From Eshraghiella sp964405265 (GTDB lineage Bacteria; Bacillota; Clostridia; Lachnospirales; Lachnospiraceae), in assembly GCA_964405265.1 (NCBI GenBank), contig CAYONC010000010.1, positions 1 to 60,730 of the forward strand: DNA of 60,730 bases. Reading direction: 5' to 3'. How positions within the stretch are numbered: the stretch's first letter is position 1; each line of letters opens with the position of its first letter. The position numbers were made by a program, and so were the translations under genes. Under the pieces are notes generated by a model. That model made no database searches. It saw only the letters and a list, made by a program, of their open reading frames with translations, and was not told the origin of the DNA. This document shows, one piece after another, positions 34,227 through 41,167 of this stretch.

Positions 34227-35602
34227 AGCTCTGGGGCGGACGTTTTACCAAAGAAACCAATGAACTTGTACACAATTTTAATGCTTCACTGTCATTTGAC
34301 AGGAAATTTTACAGACAGGACATCGACGGAAGCATTGCCCATGTCAACATGCTTGCAAAACAGAATATTGTTACCAATGAGGAGCGTTTCACAATTCTTA
34401 ATGCCCTTGAAAAAATTAAGAGTGACATCGATTCCGGAGTTCTTGAAATCAGTCCTGAATATGAAGACATCCACTCATTTGTGGAAGCAACACTTATCGA
34501 AAGAATAGGTGATACGGGCAAAAAGCTTCACACCGGAAGAAGCCGTAACGACCAGGTAGCACTTGACATGCGTCTGTATATAAGGGATGAAATTACGGAA
34601 ACCGATGTGCTTCTTAAAGAACTGCTTAAGGTTATACTGCGTATAATGAAAGAAAATATTGAAACATACATGCCGGGATTTACTCATCTTCAAAAAGCAC
34701 AGCCTGTAACCGTTGCACACCACTTCGGTGCATATTTTGAAATGTTCCGACGTGACAGAGGCAGACTGAAGGACATATATGCAAGAATGAATTACTGTCC
34801 TCTCGGTGCCGGAGCACTTGCCGGTACGACATACCCTCTTGACAGGGATTTTACGGCATCATTCTTAGGCTTTGCCGGACCTACGCTTAACAGCATGGAT
34901 TCCGTTTCAGACAGGGACTATGTCATAGAATATTTAAGTGCACTCTCAACAATAATGATGCATTTAAGCCGTTTTTCAGAGGAAATAATAATATGGAATT
35001 CAAATGAATACCGTTTCATAGAGCTTGATGACGCATACAGCACCGGAAGCTCGATTATGCCTCAGAAGAAGAATCCTGACATAGCAGAGCTTGTAAGAGG
35101 CAAAACCGGCAGGGTATACGGTGCGTTAATGTCAATGCTCACAACCATGAAAGGTCTCCCGCTTGCATATAACAAGGACATGCAGGAGGATAAGGAGCTT
35201 ACCTTCGATGCAATAGATACCACAAAGGGCTGTATTGCTCTTTTTACCGGTATGATTGATACAATGACATTTAACAGGGAAATAATGGCTGAAAGTGCAA
35301 AGTCCGGATTTACCAACGCAACAGATGCCGCAGATTATCTTGTAAATCATGGTGTTCCTTTCAGGGATGCCCACAGTATTATCGGACGGCTCGTATTAGA
35401 ATGTATAGAGAAAAACATCTCACTTGATGAACTCTCACTTGAAGATTATAAAAAAGAATGTGAAATCTTTGAAGAAGACATTTATGATGCCATCAGCCTG
35501 AAAACCTGTGTTGAAAAGCGACTTACAAAGGGTGCTCCCGGAAAACCTGCCATGCTTGATGAGATAAAGGCATGTGAAGAATATCTTGAAGCAACAGAAT
35601 AA
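34223..35602 (+). CDS. argH: Argininosuccinate lyase
   Basis: Splits argininosuccinate into arginine and fumarate. Fumarase/ASL superfamily signature GSSIMPQKKNPD from about residue 275, with the mobile catalytic serine; HTGRSRNDQVALD and MPGFTHLQKAQPV are also diagnostic. 459 residues, full length. The ATG overlaps the YfhO stop (ATGA), so argH is translated from a glycosylation operon rather than with argG. I see no ARG-like sites at that operon's promoter. Confidence 0.97.
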   Translation: MKLWGGRFTKETNELVHNFNASLSFDRKFYRQDIDGSIAHVNMLAKQNIVTNEERFTILNALEKIKSDIDSGVLEISPEYEDIHSFVEATLIERIGDTGKKLHTGRSRNDQVALDMRLYIRDEITETDVLLKELLKVILRIMKENIETYMPGFTHLQKAQPVTVAHHFGAYFEMFRRDRGRLKDIYARMNYCPLGAGALAGTTYPLDRDFTASFLGFAGPTLNSMDSVSDRDYVIEYLSALSTIMMHLSRFSEEIIIWNSNEYRFIELDDAYSTGSSIMPQKKNPDIAELVRGKTGRVYGALMSMLTTMKGLPLAYNKDMQEDKELTFDAIDTTKGCIALFTGMIDTMTFNREIMAESAKSGFTNATDAADYLVNHGVPFRDAHSIIGRLVLECIEKNISLDELSLEDYKKECEIFEEDIYDAISLKTCVEKRLTKGAPGKPAMLDEIKACEEYLEATE

Positions 35603-35611
35603 ATCAGACAA

Positions 35612-35657
35612 AAAGAGAACCGGTACAGAGGCACGTCTGTTCCGGTTCTCTTTCTTT
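35612..35657. terminator. Terminator between argH and the MATE gene
   Basis: Stem AAAGAGAACCGG-T-ACAGA (35612-35629) with TCTGT-T-CCGGTTCTCTTT (35636-35653), one T-T mismatch, 6-nt loop, T-rich on the plus strand. The A-rich other flank lets it serve the convergent MATE gene as well. Confidence 0.88.
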
Positions 35658-35658
35658 G

Positions 35659-37002
35659 TTACAGATAATTATATTTTTTTCTCTTGGCCATAATAAATAC
35701 CGTGCTTACCACAACTGCCATGATTTCTGCCATAGCTATCGATATCCATATTCCGTCAATCTGCCACAGCTTAGGCAGAATAATGATTGCTGCCACCTGG
35801 AATACCAACGTTCTGAGGAAGGAAATCAATGCCGATGTAAGTCCGTCGTTCAATGAGGTAAAAAAGCCCGAAGAATATATCGCAAACCCCATAAATACGA
35901 AAGAAAGCGAAAAAATCCTGAATCCGTATACCGTGAAATCCGTGAGGGCCGCATCATATCCCACAAATATTTTTACAAAAGGAGCTGCAAAAACCTCTCC
36001 TGCCGCTACCATCAGAATTCCCATTATTCCGATAATCATAATGCTCTTTTTGAATATTCCCTTTAACTCATCATGATTTTCCGCTCCGTCATTATACCCC
36101 ACAATCGGTGCCGTTCCTATGGTATAACCTAAGAATGCCGCCGCAAAAATTGAGCTTACATACATCATAACACCGTATGCGGCAACTCCGTCTTCTCCGG
36201 CATATTTCATAAGCTGTCTGTTATAAAGCATTCCTACAATGCTCATTGATATATTGCTCATAAATTCGGATGAACCGTTTATGCATGCCTGAAGAACTGC
36301 TTTACCATCGTAATGTGTTCTGCCAAGTCTGAGTATACTGCTGTTTTTACGTGCAAAATAAACTACCGGAACAATTCCTCCTGCCATCTGGCTTACAGCC
36401 GTTGCCACAGCAGCACCTGCAAGCTTATATTCTTTCGGAAGAAGTATTACAAGCACGGCATCCAGAATTATGTTAATGAATCCTGATACAAATGTAGATA
36501 CAAGACCCAGATGAGGTTTTTCAGCCGTAACAAAAAATGACTGGAACAGATACTGCAATATGTTAAACGGAAGTACAGCAAGAATTATCCTTGCATATAT
36601 TATTGCATATCTCAGCATTTCTCCCTCCGCGCCAAGAAGGCGTGCCACAGGCTCAATGAATACAATTCCCAAAACGGCAAGTACGACACCTATAATAAAG
36701 GAAATGTATACAAAGAGTGAAAAACAGCGGTTTGCTTTTTCTTCATCGCCTTCTCCAAAGGTCTTTGCAACTATTGCAGAACCTCCCGTACCGAACATAA
36801 AACCTACCGTACTTAATATGATAAGCACCGGCATTATAAGATTAATTGCCGCAAAAGGTGTTTTACCGGCAAAATTTGATACAAAAAATCCGTCTACAAC
36901 ACTGTATACAGATGCAAAAACCATCATTCCTATGGAAGGAAGTGTAAATTTAATAAGTCTTCTGCATGTAAAATGGTCTGATAATTTTATCTGCTTTTTC
37001 AT
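35659..37002 (-). CDS. MATE family efflux transporter
   Basis: Twelve membrane helices in two similar halves, 447 residues. The opening FTLPSIGMMVFASVYSVVDGFFVSNFAG is typical of the NorM/DinF-like MATE proteins, cation-coupled exporters of drugs or metabolites. It overlaps the cytidylate-kinase-like gene by 4 bp (ATGA) and is last in a three-gene unit headed by a MarR regulator, so it is probably induced by the compound the regulator senses. Confidence 0.93.
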   Translation of the reverse strand: MKKQIKLSDHFTCRRLIKFTLPSIGMMVFASVYSVVDGFFVSNFAGKTPFAAINLIMPVLIILSTVGFMFGTGGSAIVAKTFGEGDEEKANRCFSLFVYISFIIGVVLAVLGIVFIEPVARLLGAEGEMLRYAIIYARIILAVLPFNILQYLFQSFFVTAEKPHLGLVSTFVSGFINIILDAVLVILLPKEYKLAGAAVATAVSQMAGGIVPVVYFARKNSSILRLGRTHYDGKAVLQACINGSSEFMSNISMSIVGMLYNRQLMKYAGEDGVAAYGVMMYVSSIFAAAFLGYTIGTAPIVGYNDGAENHDELKGIFKKSIMIIGIMGILMVAAGEVFAAPFVKIFVGYDAALTDFTVYGFRIFSLSFVFMGFAIYSSGFFTSLNDGLTSALISFLRTLVFQVAAIIILPKLWQIDGIWISIAMAEIMAVVVSTVFIMAKRKKYNYL

Positions 37003-37619
37003 TTCTCCCTCCTAAACCGGCTGCAGGCAAATTCTGCCGTCGCCGGTATCAGCTCTTTAATATTCCACCCCGTTGTATTTATTGTGAGATTATATGTGCT
37101 CCGTTCACCCCATGCACTGCCGGTTACAAGTTCCCTGTATTCTTTTCTTGCACCGTCAATCTGCTTCATGCTCCGGATTATCTGCCTGTCCGTAAGCTTT
37201 TCATCTGCTGTCGCACGTTCCCTGCACCGCTTTATCTTAGTTTCCGTATCGGCACATACAAAAATACTGAACGGCTCTGATTCTTCCAAAATTACATCCG
37301 CATTCCTGCCGACAATTACACAGTTTCTTCCAAGAGACGCTATTCCTTCAATTACTTTCTTCTGCCGGACAAGAAGATTAACCTTCACCTTCTGTGAGTA
37401 TACAGCTGACCGCATTGTATTGCGAAAAGTAAAATTATATTCTTTCAGACCGCTTTTTCCCAGAATATTTTCAATATATCTGTCATCCATACCGCATTTT
37501 TCCGCCAGCATGGATATTATTTCACTGTCATAATAATCATAATTAAGATAATCAGCCAGTCTTTTCCCCAATTCTCTTCCTCCGCTTCCGAATTCGCGGC
37601 TTACGGTTATTACATTCAT
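36999..37619 (-). CDS. Cytidylate kinase-like family protein
   Basis: P-loop protein of 206 residues: ITVSREFGSGGRELGKRLAD at the N-terminus is the characteristic cytidylate-kinase-like nucleotide loop, and CVIVGRNADVIL follows. It is distinct from canonical Cmk, which acts in nucleotide metabolism; these short relatives (Pfam Cytidylate_kin2) are often found beside transporters and have no settled substrate. Here it lies 1 bp from the MarR gene and overlaps the MATE gene by 4 bp. A drug- or nucleoside-modifying kinase is one possibility, not proven. Confidence 0.85.
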   Translation of the reverse strand: MNVITVSREFGSGGRELGKRLADYLNYDYYDSEIISMLAEKCGMDDRYIENILGKSGLKEYNFTFRNTMRSAVYSQKVKVNLLVRQKKVIEGIASLGRNCVIVGRNADVILEESEPFSIFVCADTETKIKRCRERATADEKLTDRQIIRSMKQIDGARKEYRELVTGSAWGERSTYNLTINTTGWNIKELIPATAEFACSRFRREK

Positions 37620-37620
37620 T

Positions 37621-38070
37621 TCATTCTGCTCCTTTCAGCTTATCTATCTCCATACCAAAGGACCTGTTATATTTTTCCATAAGACTTATATATGACGTAA
37701 ATTCTTCATCCGTCCAGTCAATGAATGCATTACACTCTGCTTCATACAGCAGAGCTGCGGTCTGCTCCATAAAAGTCTTTCCAAGGTCTGTAAGGAACAC
37801 TCTTTTATTCCTGCCCTTCTCCTGCTTAAGATACAGTATTTTACGCTCTTCAAGATTACGGATTGCCGAATTAACCGTCTGTTTGCTTACACCGCTTTCA
37901 TTCCATATATCATAAAGAAGACATCCGTTTCCCTTATCATGTATCATATACATGACAATCAGTACACTGTCAGCAACGCCAAGAATCCTTGCTGCCTTAT
38001 GGTACAATGCGTTAAGGTCATTGGTAAGACAGTTTACTCTGCTTACAACATCACGATAATCTATTCTCAT
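37621..38070 (-). CDS. MarR family transcriptional regulator
   Basis: Winged-helix dimer regulator of 149 residues: GCLLYDIWNESGVSKQTVNSAIRNLEERKILYL is the recognition region (helix SKQTVNSAIRNLEERK), followed by the wing EKGRNKRVFLTDLG. The start at 38068-38070 is set by GGAGG 6 nt upstream. First gene of a unit with the kinase-like protein and the MATE pump. Two related palindromes lie in its own promoter, so autoregulation is likely, with a small phenolic or drug ligand as probable inducer by analogy with the family. Confidence 0.92.
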   Translation of the reverse strand: MRIDYRDVVSRVNCLTNDLNALYHKAARILGVADSVLIVMYMIHDKGNGCLLYDIWNESGVSKQTVNSAIRNLEERKILYLKQEKGRNKRVFLTDLGKTFMEQTAALLYEAECNAFIDWTDEEFTSYISLMEKYNRSFGMEIDKLKGAE

Positions 38071-38081
38071 GGTCTTCCTCC

Positions 38082-38123
38082 GGTATGAATTCATACCGAT
38101 ACAGTATAGTACGAATTCGTACT
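38082..38123. promoter_or_regulatory. Two MarR-type palindromic operators
   Basis: GGTATGAATTCATACC (38082-38097, extended by one base pair each side) and AGTACGAATTCGTACT (38108-38123). Shared core GTAYGAATTCRTAC. Centres are 26 bp apart. The second fills the gap between -35 and -10; the first lies between the start point and the RBS. Confidence 0.85.
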
Positions 38124-38131
38124 CGTGTCAA
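38103..38131 (-). promoter_or_regulatory. Promoter of the MarR-kinase-MATE operon
   Basis: Minus strand: perfect -35 TTGACA (38126-38131), 17-bp spacer occupied by a palindrome, -10 TATACT (38103-38108). Confidence 0.85.
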
Positions 38132-38140
38132 CGTTTACAT

Positions 38141-38169
38141 AAAAAAAAGAACCGTCAAATGACGGTTCC
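38141..38169 (-). terminator. Terminator of the infC-rpmI-rplT operon
   Basis: Minus strand: stem GAACCGTCA/TGACGGTTC (38149-38157 with 38160-38168) followed by eight T residues, 11 bp after the rplT stop. Confidence 0.93.
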
Positions 38170-38179
38170 ATGTGTTTTT

Positions 38180-38536
38180 TTATTTAAGATTTGCCTTAGC
38201 TGTTTCTGCTAATTTCGTAAATGCAGCAGCATCATTAACTGCTATGTCGGCAAGCATCTTTCTGTTCATTTCGATACCTGCATTCTTAAGTCCGAACATG
38301 AATTTGCTGTATGAAAGACCATTCATTCTTGAGGCAGCATTAATTCTTGCAATCCATAACTGTCTCATCTGTCTCTTTCTCTGCTTTCTTCCGGCATATG
38401 CTGTTGTTAAAGCCCTCATAACAGACTGCTTTGCTATTCTGTACTGCTTAGACCTTGCTCCTCTGTATCCTTTAGCCAGCTTTAAAACCCGGTTATGTTT
38501 CTTCTTAGCGTTCAATCCGCCCTTAACTCTTGCCAT
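38180..38536 (-). CDS. rplT: 50S ribosomal protein L20
   Basis: Basic rRNA-binding protein required for early 50S assembly, 118 residues. MARVKGGLNAKKKHNRVLKLAKGYRG and GLSYSKFMFGLKNAGIE in shorter form (KLAKGYRGARSKQYRIA; YSKFMFGLKNAGIEMNRK) are diagnostic. Last gene of infC-rpmI-rplT, 32 bp after rpmI. In Firmicutes L20 represses this operon by binding the infC leader. Confidence 0.97.
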   Translation of the reverse strand: MARVKGGLNAKKKHNRVLKLAKGYRGARSKQYRIAKQSVMRALTTAYAGRKQRKRQMRQLWIARINAASRMNGLSYSKFMFGLKNAGIEMNRKMLADIAVNDAAAFTKLAETAKANLK

Positions 38537-38568
38537 TTCAAATTCCTCCTAATATTAGCTTTACCAGA

Positions 38569-38766
38569 TTAGATGTATGGTAAAATTTTCTTCATATTCT
38601 TTTCATTCGTTGAATCAACAAGAGTCGATTTTCTAAGGTTTCTCTTTCTCTTTGTTGTCTTCTTGGTTAAGATGTGGCTCTTATAAGCTTTCATTCTCTT
38701 TAATGAGCCTGAACCTGTTTTCTTAAAGCGCTTTGCAGCTGCTCTGTTTGTCTTCATTTTTGGCAT
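38569..38766 (-). CDS. rpmI: 50S ribosomal protein L35
   Basis: Small basic protein of 65 residues, MPKMKTNRAAAKRFKKTGSG, the standard L35 start. Between infC and rplT, the universal order. Confidence 0.97.
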   Translation of the reverse strand: MPKMKTNRAAAKRFKKTGSGSLKRMKAYKSHILTKKTTKRKRNLRKSTLVDSTNEKNMKKILPYI

Positions 38767-38802
38767 TGTAATAATCCTCCTTAAAAGTATACAAAATCTA
38801 TT

Positions 38803-39309
38803 TTAACGTTTCTCAGCTAAAATCATGGTAATGCTTCTGCCTTCAATCTTGGCAGGCTTCTCCACTGTTGAACAGTCAGAAAGTCTCTCGGCAAAATCGT
38901 CAAGTATATGACGGCTTGATGACATGTGTGCCATTTCCCTTCCCCTGAATCTGAGCGTAATCTTAACCTTATCGCCCTTTTCAAGGAATTTTCTTGCCGC
39001 ATTAACCTTGGTATTAAGGTCGTTAGTGTCAATGTTCGGCGAAAGACGTACTTCCTTAATCTCAACTGTCTTCTGCTTCTTCTTCGCTTCCTTCTCCTTA
39101 CGGATCTGCTCGTACTTATACTTGCCGTAATCTGCAATCTTACATACGGGCGGCTGTGCCGTCGGTGCTATCTTGATTAAATCAAGCTCTGCTTCCTGGG
39201 CAAGCTTAAATGCTTCCCTTGACGACATAACACCAATCATCTCTCCGTTCTCTCCGATAAGACGAACCTCTTTATCTCTGATCTGTTCGTTAATCATTAA
39301 CTCGCTAAT
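38803..39309 (-). CDS. infC: Translation initiation factor IF-3
   Basis: Binds the 30S subunit and proofreads start-codon choice. Diagnostic INEQIRDKEVRLIGENGE at the N-terminus and VRLSPNIDTND in the linker-C domain region. The start is the ATT at 39307-39309: GGAGG (39319-39323) is 9 nt upstream, while the first downstream ATG is 21 nt away from it. A rare ATT start is the classic infC arrangement, since IF-3 rejects non-standard starts and so limits its own synthesis. 168 residues, first of infC-rpmI-rplT. Confidence 0.95.
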   Translation of the reverse strand: MSELMINEQIRDKEVRLIGENGEMIGVMSSREAFKLAQEAELDLIKIAPTAQPPVCKIADYGKYKYEQIRKEKEAKKKQKTVEIKEVRLSPNIDTNDLNTKVNAARKFLEKGDKVKITLRFRGREMAHMSSSRHILDDFAERLSDCSTVEKPAKIEGRSITMILAEKR

Positions 39310-39455
39310 GGTAGTGTACCTCCAAAAAAAATGTACGGATAAATCATATCCGCACACATAAGAAACATAGACATATAATGTCTTAATCTCATCATATTAA
39401 CCCGGGACATCCATATGCCAGGGTGAGAGCGGATACTCTTCTTCCTTTCAACAAC
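39310..39455 (-). ncRNA. infC-operon leader with attenuator (L20-type leader)
   Basis: The transcript from the promoter at 39462-39490 has a leader of about 145 nt. Its end forms the hairpin CGGATA/TATCCG (39336-39341 with 39347-39352, extended by two more pairs), followed by eight T residues (39324-39331), just before the RBS: a terminator placed upstream of infC. Further up, paired ACCC.GG and CC.GGGT blocks around 39399-39423 could make an alternative structure. This fits the L20 autoregulatory leader known in Firmicutes, inferred from structure and position. Confidence 0.75.
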
Positions 39456-39461
39456 TTCTAT

Positions 39462-39490
39462 AATATATCATCATTCATTGTGTATGTCAA
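39462..39490 (-). promoter_or_regulatory. Promoter of infC-rpmI-rplT
   Basis: Minus strand: perfect -35 TTGACA (39485-39490), 17-bp spacer, -10 TATATT (39462-39467). Confidence 0.85.
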
Positions 39491-39542
39491 GAAGTTTTTG
39501 GCAAAAATATATACAGTGAAAATATATACAGGAGGTAAAATA

Positions 39543-40412
39543 GTGAAAAAATATATTATATCTGCCGACAGCGGTACCGATTTGCCGGAAAATCTGTGCA
39601 GGGAGCAGAATATAACACTGCATCCCGTACCATACTGCTTCGATAACATAATATACGGCACGGATAAAAAAATGTCAACGGAAGAATTTTACTCAAGAAT
39701 ACGAAAAGGTGAAACAGCAACAACGATGGCTGTCAACACGGAATCTGCAAAGGAGCTGTTCCGCAAGAGCATTGAAGACGGCTGTGACATAATTCATATA
39801 TCATTTTCATCAGCCCTGAGTTCTACCTGCCAGAATGCCTGCATGGCCGCACGCGAGCTTATGGACGAATATCCCGGCACAAGAATTACGGTTATTGATT
39901 CCCTGTGTGCTTCATTGGGTGAGGGACTCCTTGCATACAAGGCATCCGTATACAAATCCCACGGGCATGATTATGACGATACGGTAAATTACATTCTTTC
40001 CGTAAGGCACAGAATTGCCCACCGCTTTACGGTGGGCAGTCTCGAATATCTGAGAAGGGGAGGCAGAATATCCGGGGCTGCCTGTATTCTGGGAAGTATT
40101 ATAGACATAAAACCTCTTCTTCATGTAGATGAAGACGGCAGGCTTACCCCTACCGGTAAAGTCAGGGGCAGAAAAAAATCAATTCATGCAGTCACTGATA
40201 TGCTGATAAAATCGGTAAAGTCTGAAAATTATGATAACAAAACCGTTGCGGTCTGTCATTCAGACTGCATAAATGATGCCATGTATGCCGCAGAATTAAT
40301 CAGGGATGAGACCGGAATAAAAGATATCATAATAAATGACATAGGTCCTGCCATTGCATCCCATTCAGGTCCGGGAACAATTGCCGTCTTTTATGAAACC
40401 GATACGAGATGA
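39543..40412 (+). CDS. DegV family fatty-acid-binding protein
   Basis: Soluble DegV/FakB protein, 289 residues. N-terminus KYIISADSGTDLPENL and HISFSSALSSTCQNA match the family; RFTVGSLEYLRRGGRISG is the most conserved lipid-pocket region. Such proteins hold a fatty acid for the kinase FakA; no fakA is present here, so the paired kinase must be elsewhere. The start is GTG at 39543-39545, set by GGAGG at 39531-39535 with 7-nt spacing; a longer frame overlaps the infC promoter. It is divergent from infC and has its own terminator. Confidence 0.92.
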   Translation: MKKYIISADSGTDLPENLCREQNITLHPVPYCFDNIIYGTDKKMSTEEFYSRIRKGETATTMAVNTESAKELFRKSIEDGCDIIHISFSSALSSTCQNACMAARELMDEYPGTRITVIDSLCASLGEGLLAYKASVYKSHGHDYDDTVNYILSVRHRIAHRFTVGSLEYLRRGGRISGAACILGSIIDIKPLLHVDEDGRLTPTGKVRGRKKSIHAVTDMLIKSVKSENYDNKTVAVCHSDCINDAMYAAELIRDETGIKDIIINDIGPAIASHSGPGTIAVFYETDTR

Positions 40413-40423
40413 TAAAATAAAAT

Positions 40424-40458
40424 GGCACAGTCTCCGTTACGACTGTGCCCTCTTTTTT
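40424..40458. terminator. Terminator between degV and lepB
   Basis: Stem GGCACAGTC/GACTGTGCC (40424-40432 with 40441-40449), 8-nt loop, then CTC and a run of T. The other flank is also A/T-rich, so it may serve convergent lepB too. Confidence 0.88.
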
Positions 40459-41156
40459 TAAAAAATCTTGAATCCTTTGTAATATCTCAGCCATGCCTTG
40501 GCGAGTATGGCATCCCTTTTTACGGGTCCCCATACCCTGGAGTCAGATGAGTTCTTTCTGTTATCACCCATCATAAAGTACTCATCATCACCAAGCGTAA
40601 CGGAAATAACCGTATTGTCAGCCGAATCGTAAACATTAGTCTGGTCTTCCGTAAGATAATCCTCATCAAGCTCGGTTATCTTACCGTATTTATCAACAAT
40701 CTTCACGCTGTCCTTTGATATTACAACCGTCTCACCCGGAAGTCCTATAACCCTTTTTATATACAGCTGTCCTTCATTGGCAGGATCGGGAGTTTTAAAA
40801 ATTACCACATCTCCTCTTTCAGGGTCCGTAAAATAATATGGTATTCTTAAACCGATGATTCTGTCGTTTTTCTTGATTGTCGGCGACATTGACAGGGTCG
40901 GCACCACTGCATTTATAATTACAAATTTACAGATAAGAAACGCTATAAGTGCCGCTCCCGCAATTATCCTTATGTATTCGCCCACCACCTGAAGAGTTGT
41001 TTTATTCTCTTCTTTTTCTTTCTTTTTCTGTTTTTTTATTTTTCTGAGAAGCTTCTTCCTCTCCTTCGGATCAACCGGTTCTTCCGGCTCATCATCCTCC
41101 GTATTTTCCGAAGCAAGTATCAGTATTTCTTCATCATCTTTTATTTCTGTCTGCAT
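40458..41156 (-). CDS. lepB: Signal peptidase I
   Basis: Membrane protease that removes signal peptides from Sec substrates. Catalytic serine in PTLSMSPTI and lysine in LYIKRVIGLPGE; GDNRKNSSDSRVWG is box E. One membrane segment (about 62-82). Unusually long charged cytosolic N-terminus of about 60 residues: first acidic (DDEEIL, ENTEDDEPEEP), then basic (KKLLRKIKKQKKKEKEE). 232 residues. It follows purL by 11 bp and ends the unit at the shared terminator. Confidence 0.94.
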   Translation of the reverse strand: MQTEIKDDEEILILASENTEDDEPEEPVDPKERKKLLRKIKKQKKKEKEENKTTLQVVGEYIRIIAGAALIAFLICKFVIINAVVPTLSMSPTIKKNDRIIGLRIPYYFTDPERGDVVIFKTPDPANEGQLYIKRVIGLPGETVVISKDSVKIVDKYGKITELDEDYLTEDQTNVYDSADNTVISVTLGDDEYFMMGDNRKNSSDSRVWGPVKRDAILAKAWLRYYKGFKIF

Positions 41157-41167
41157 AAAATCCGCTC

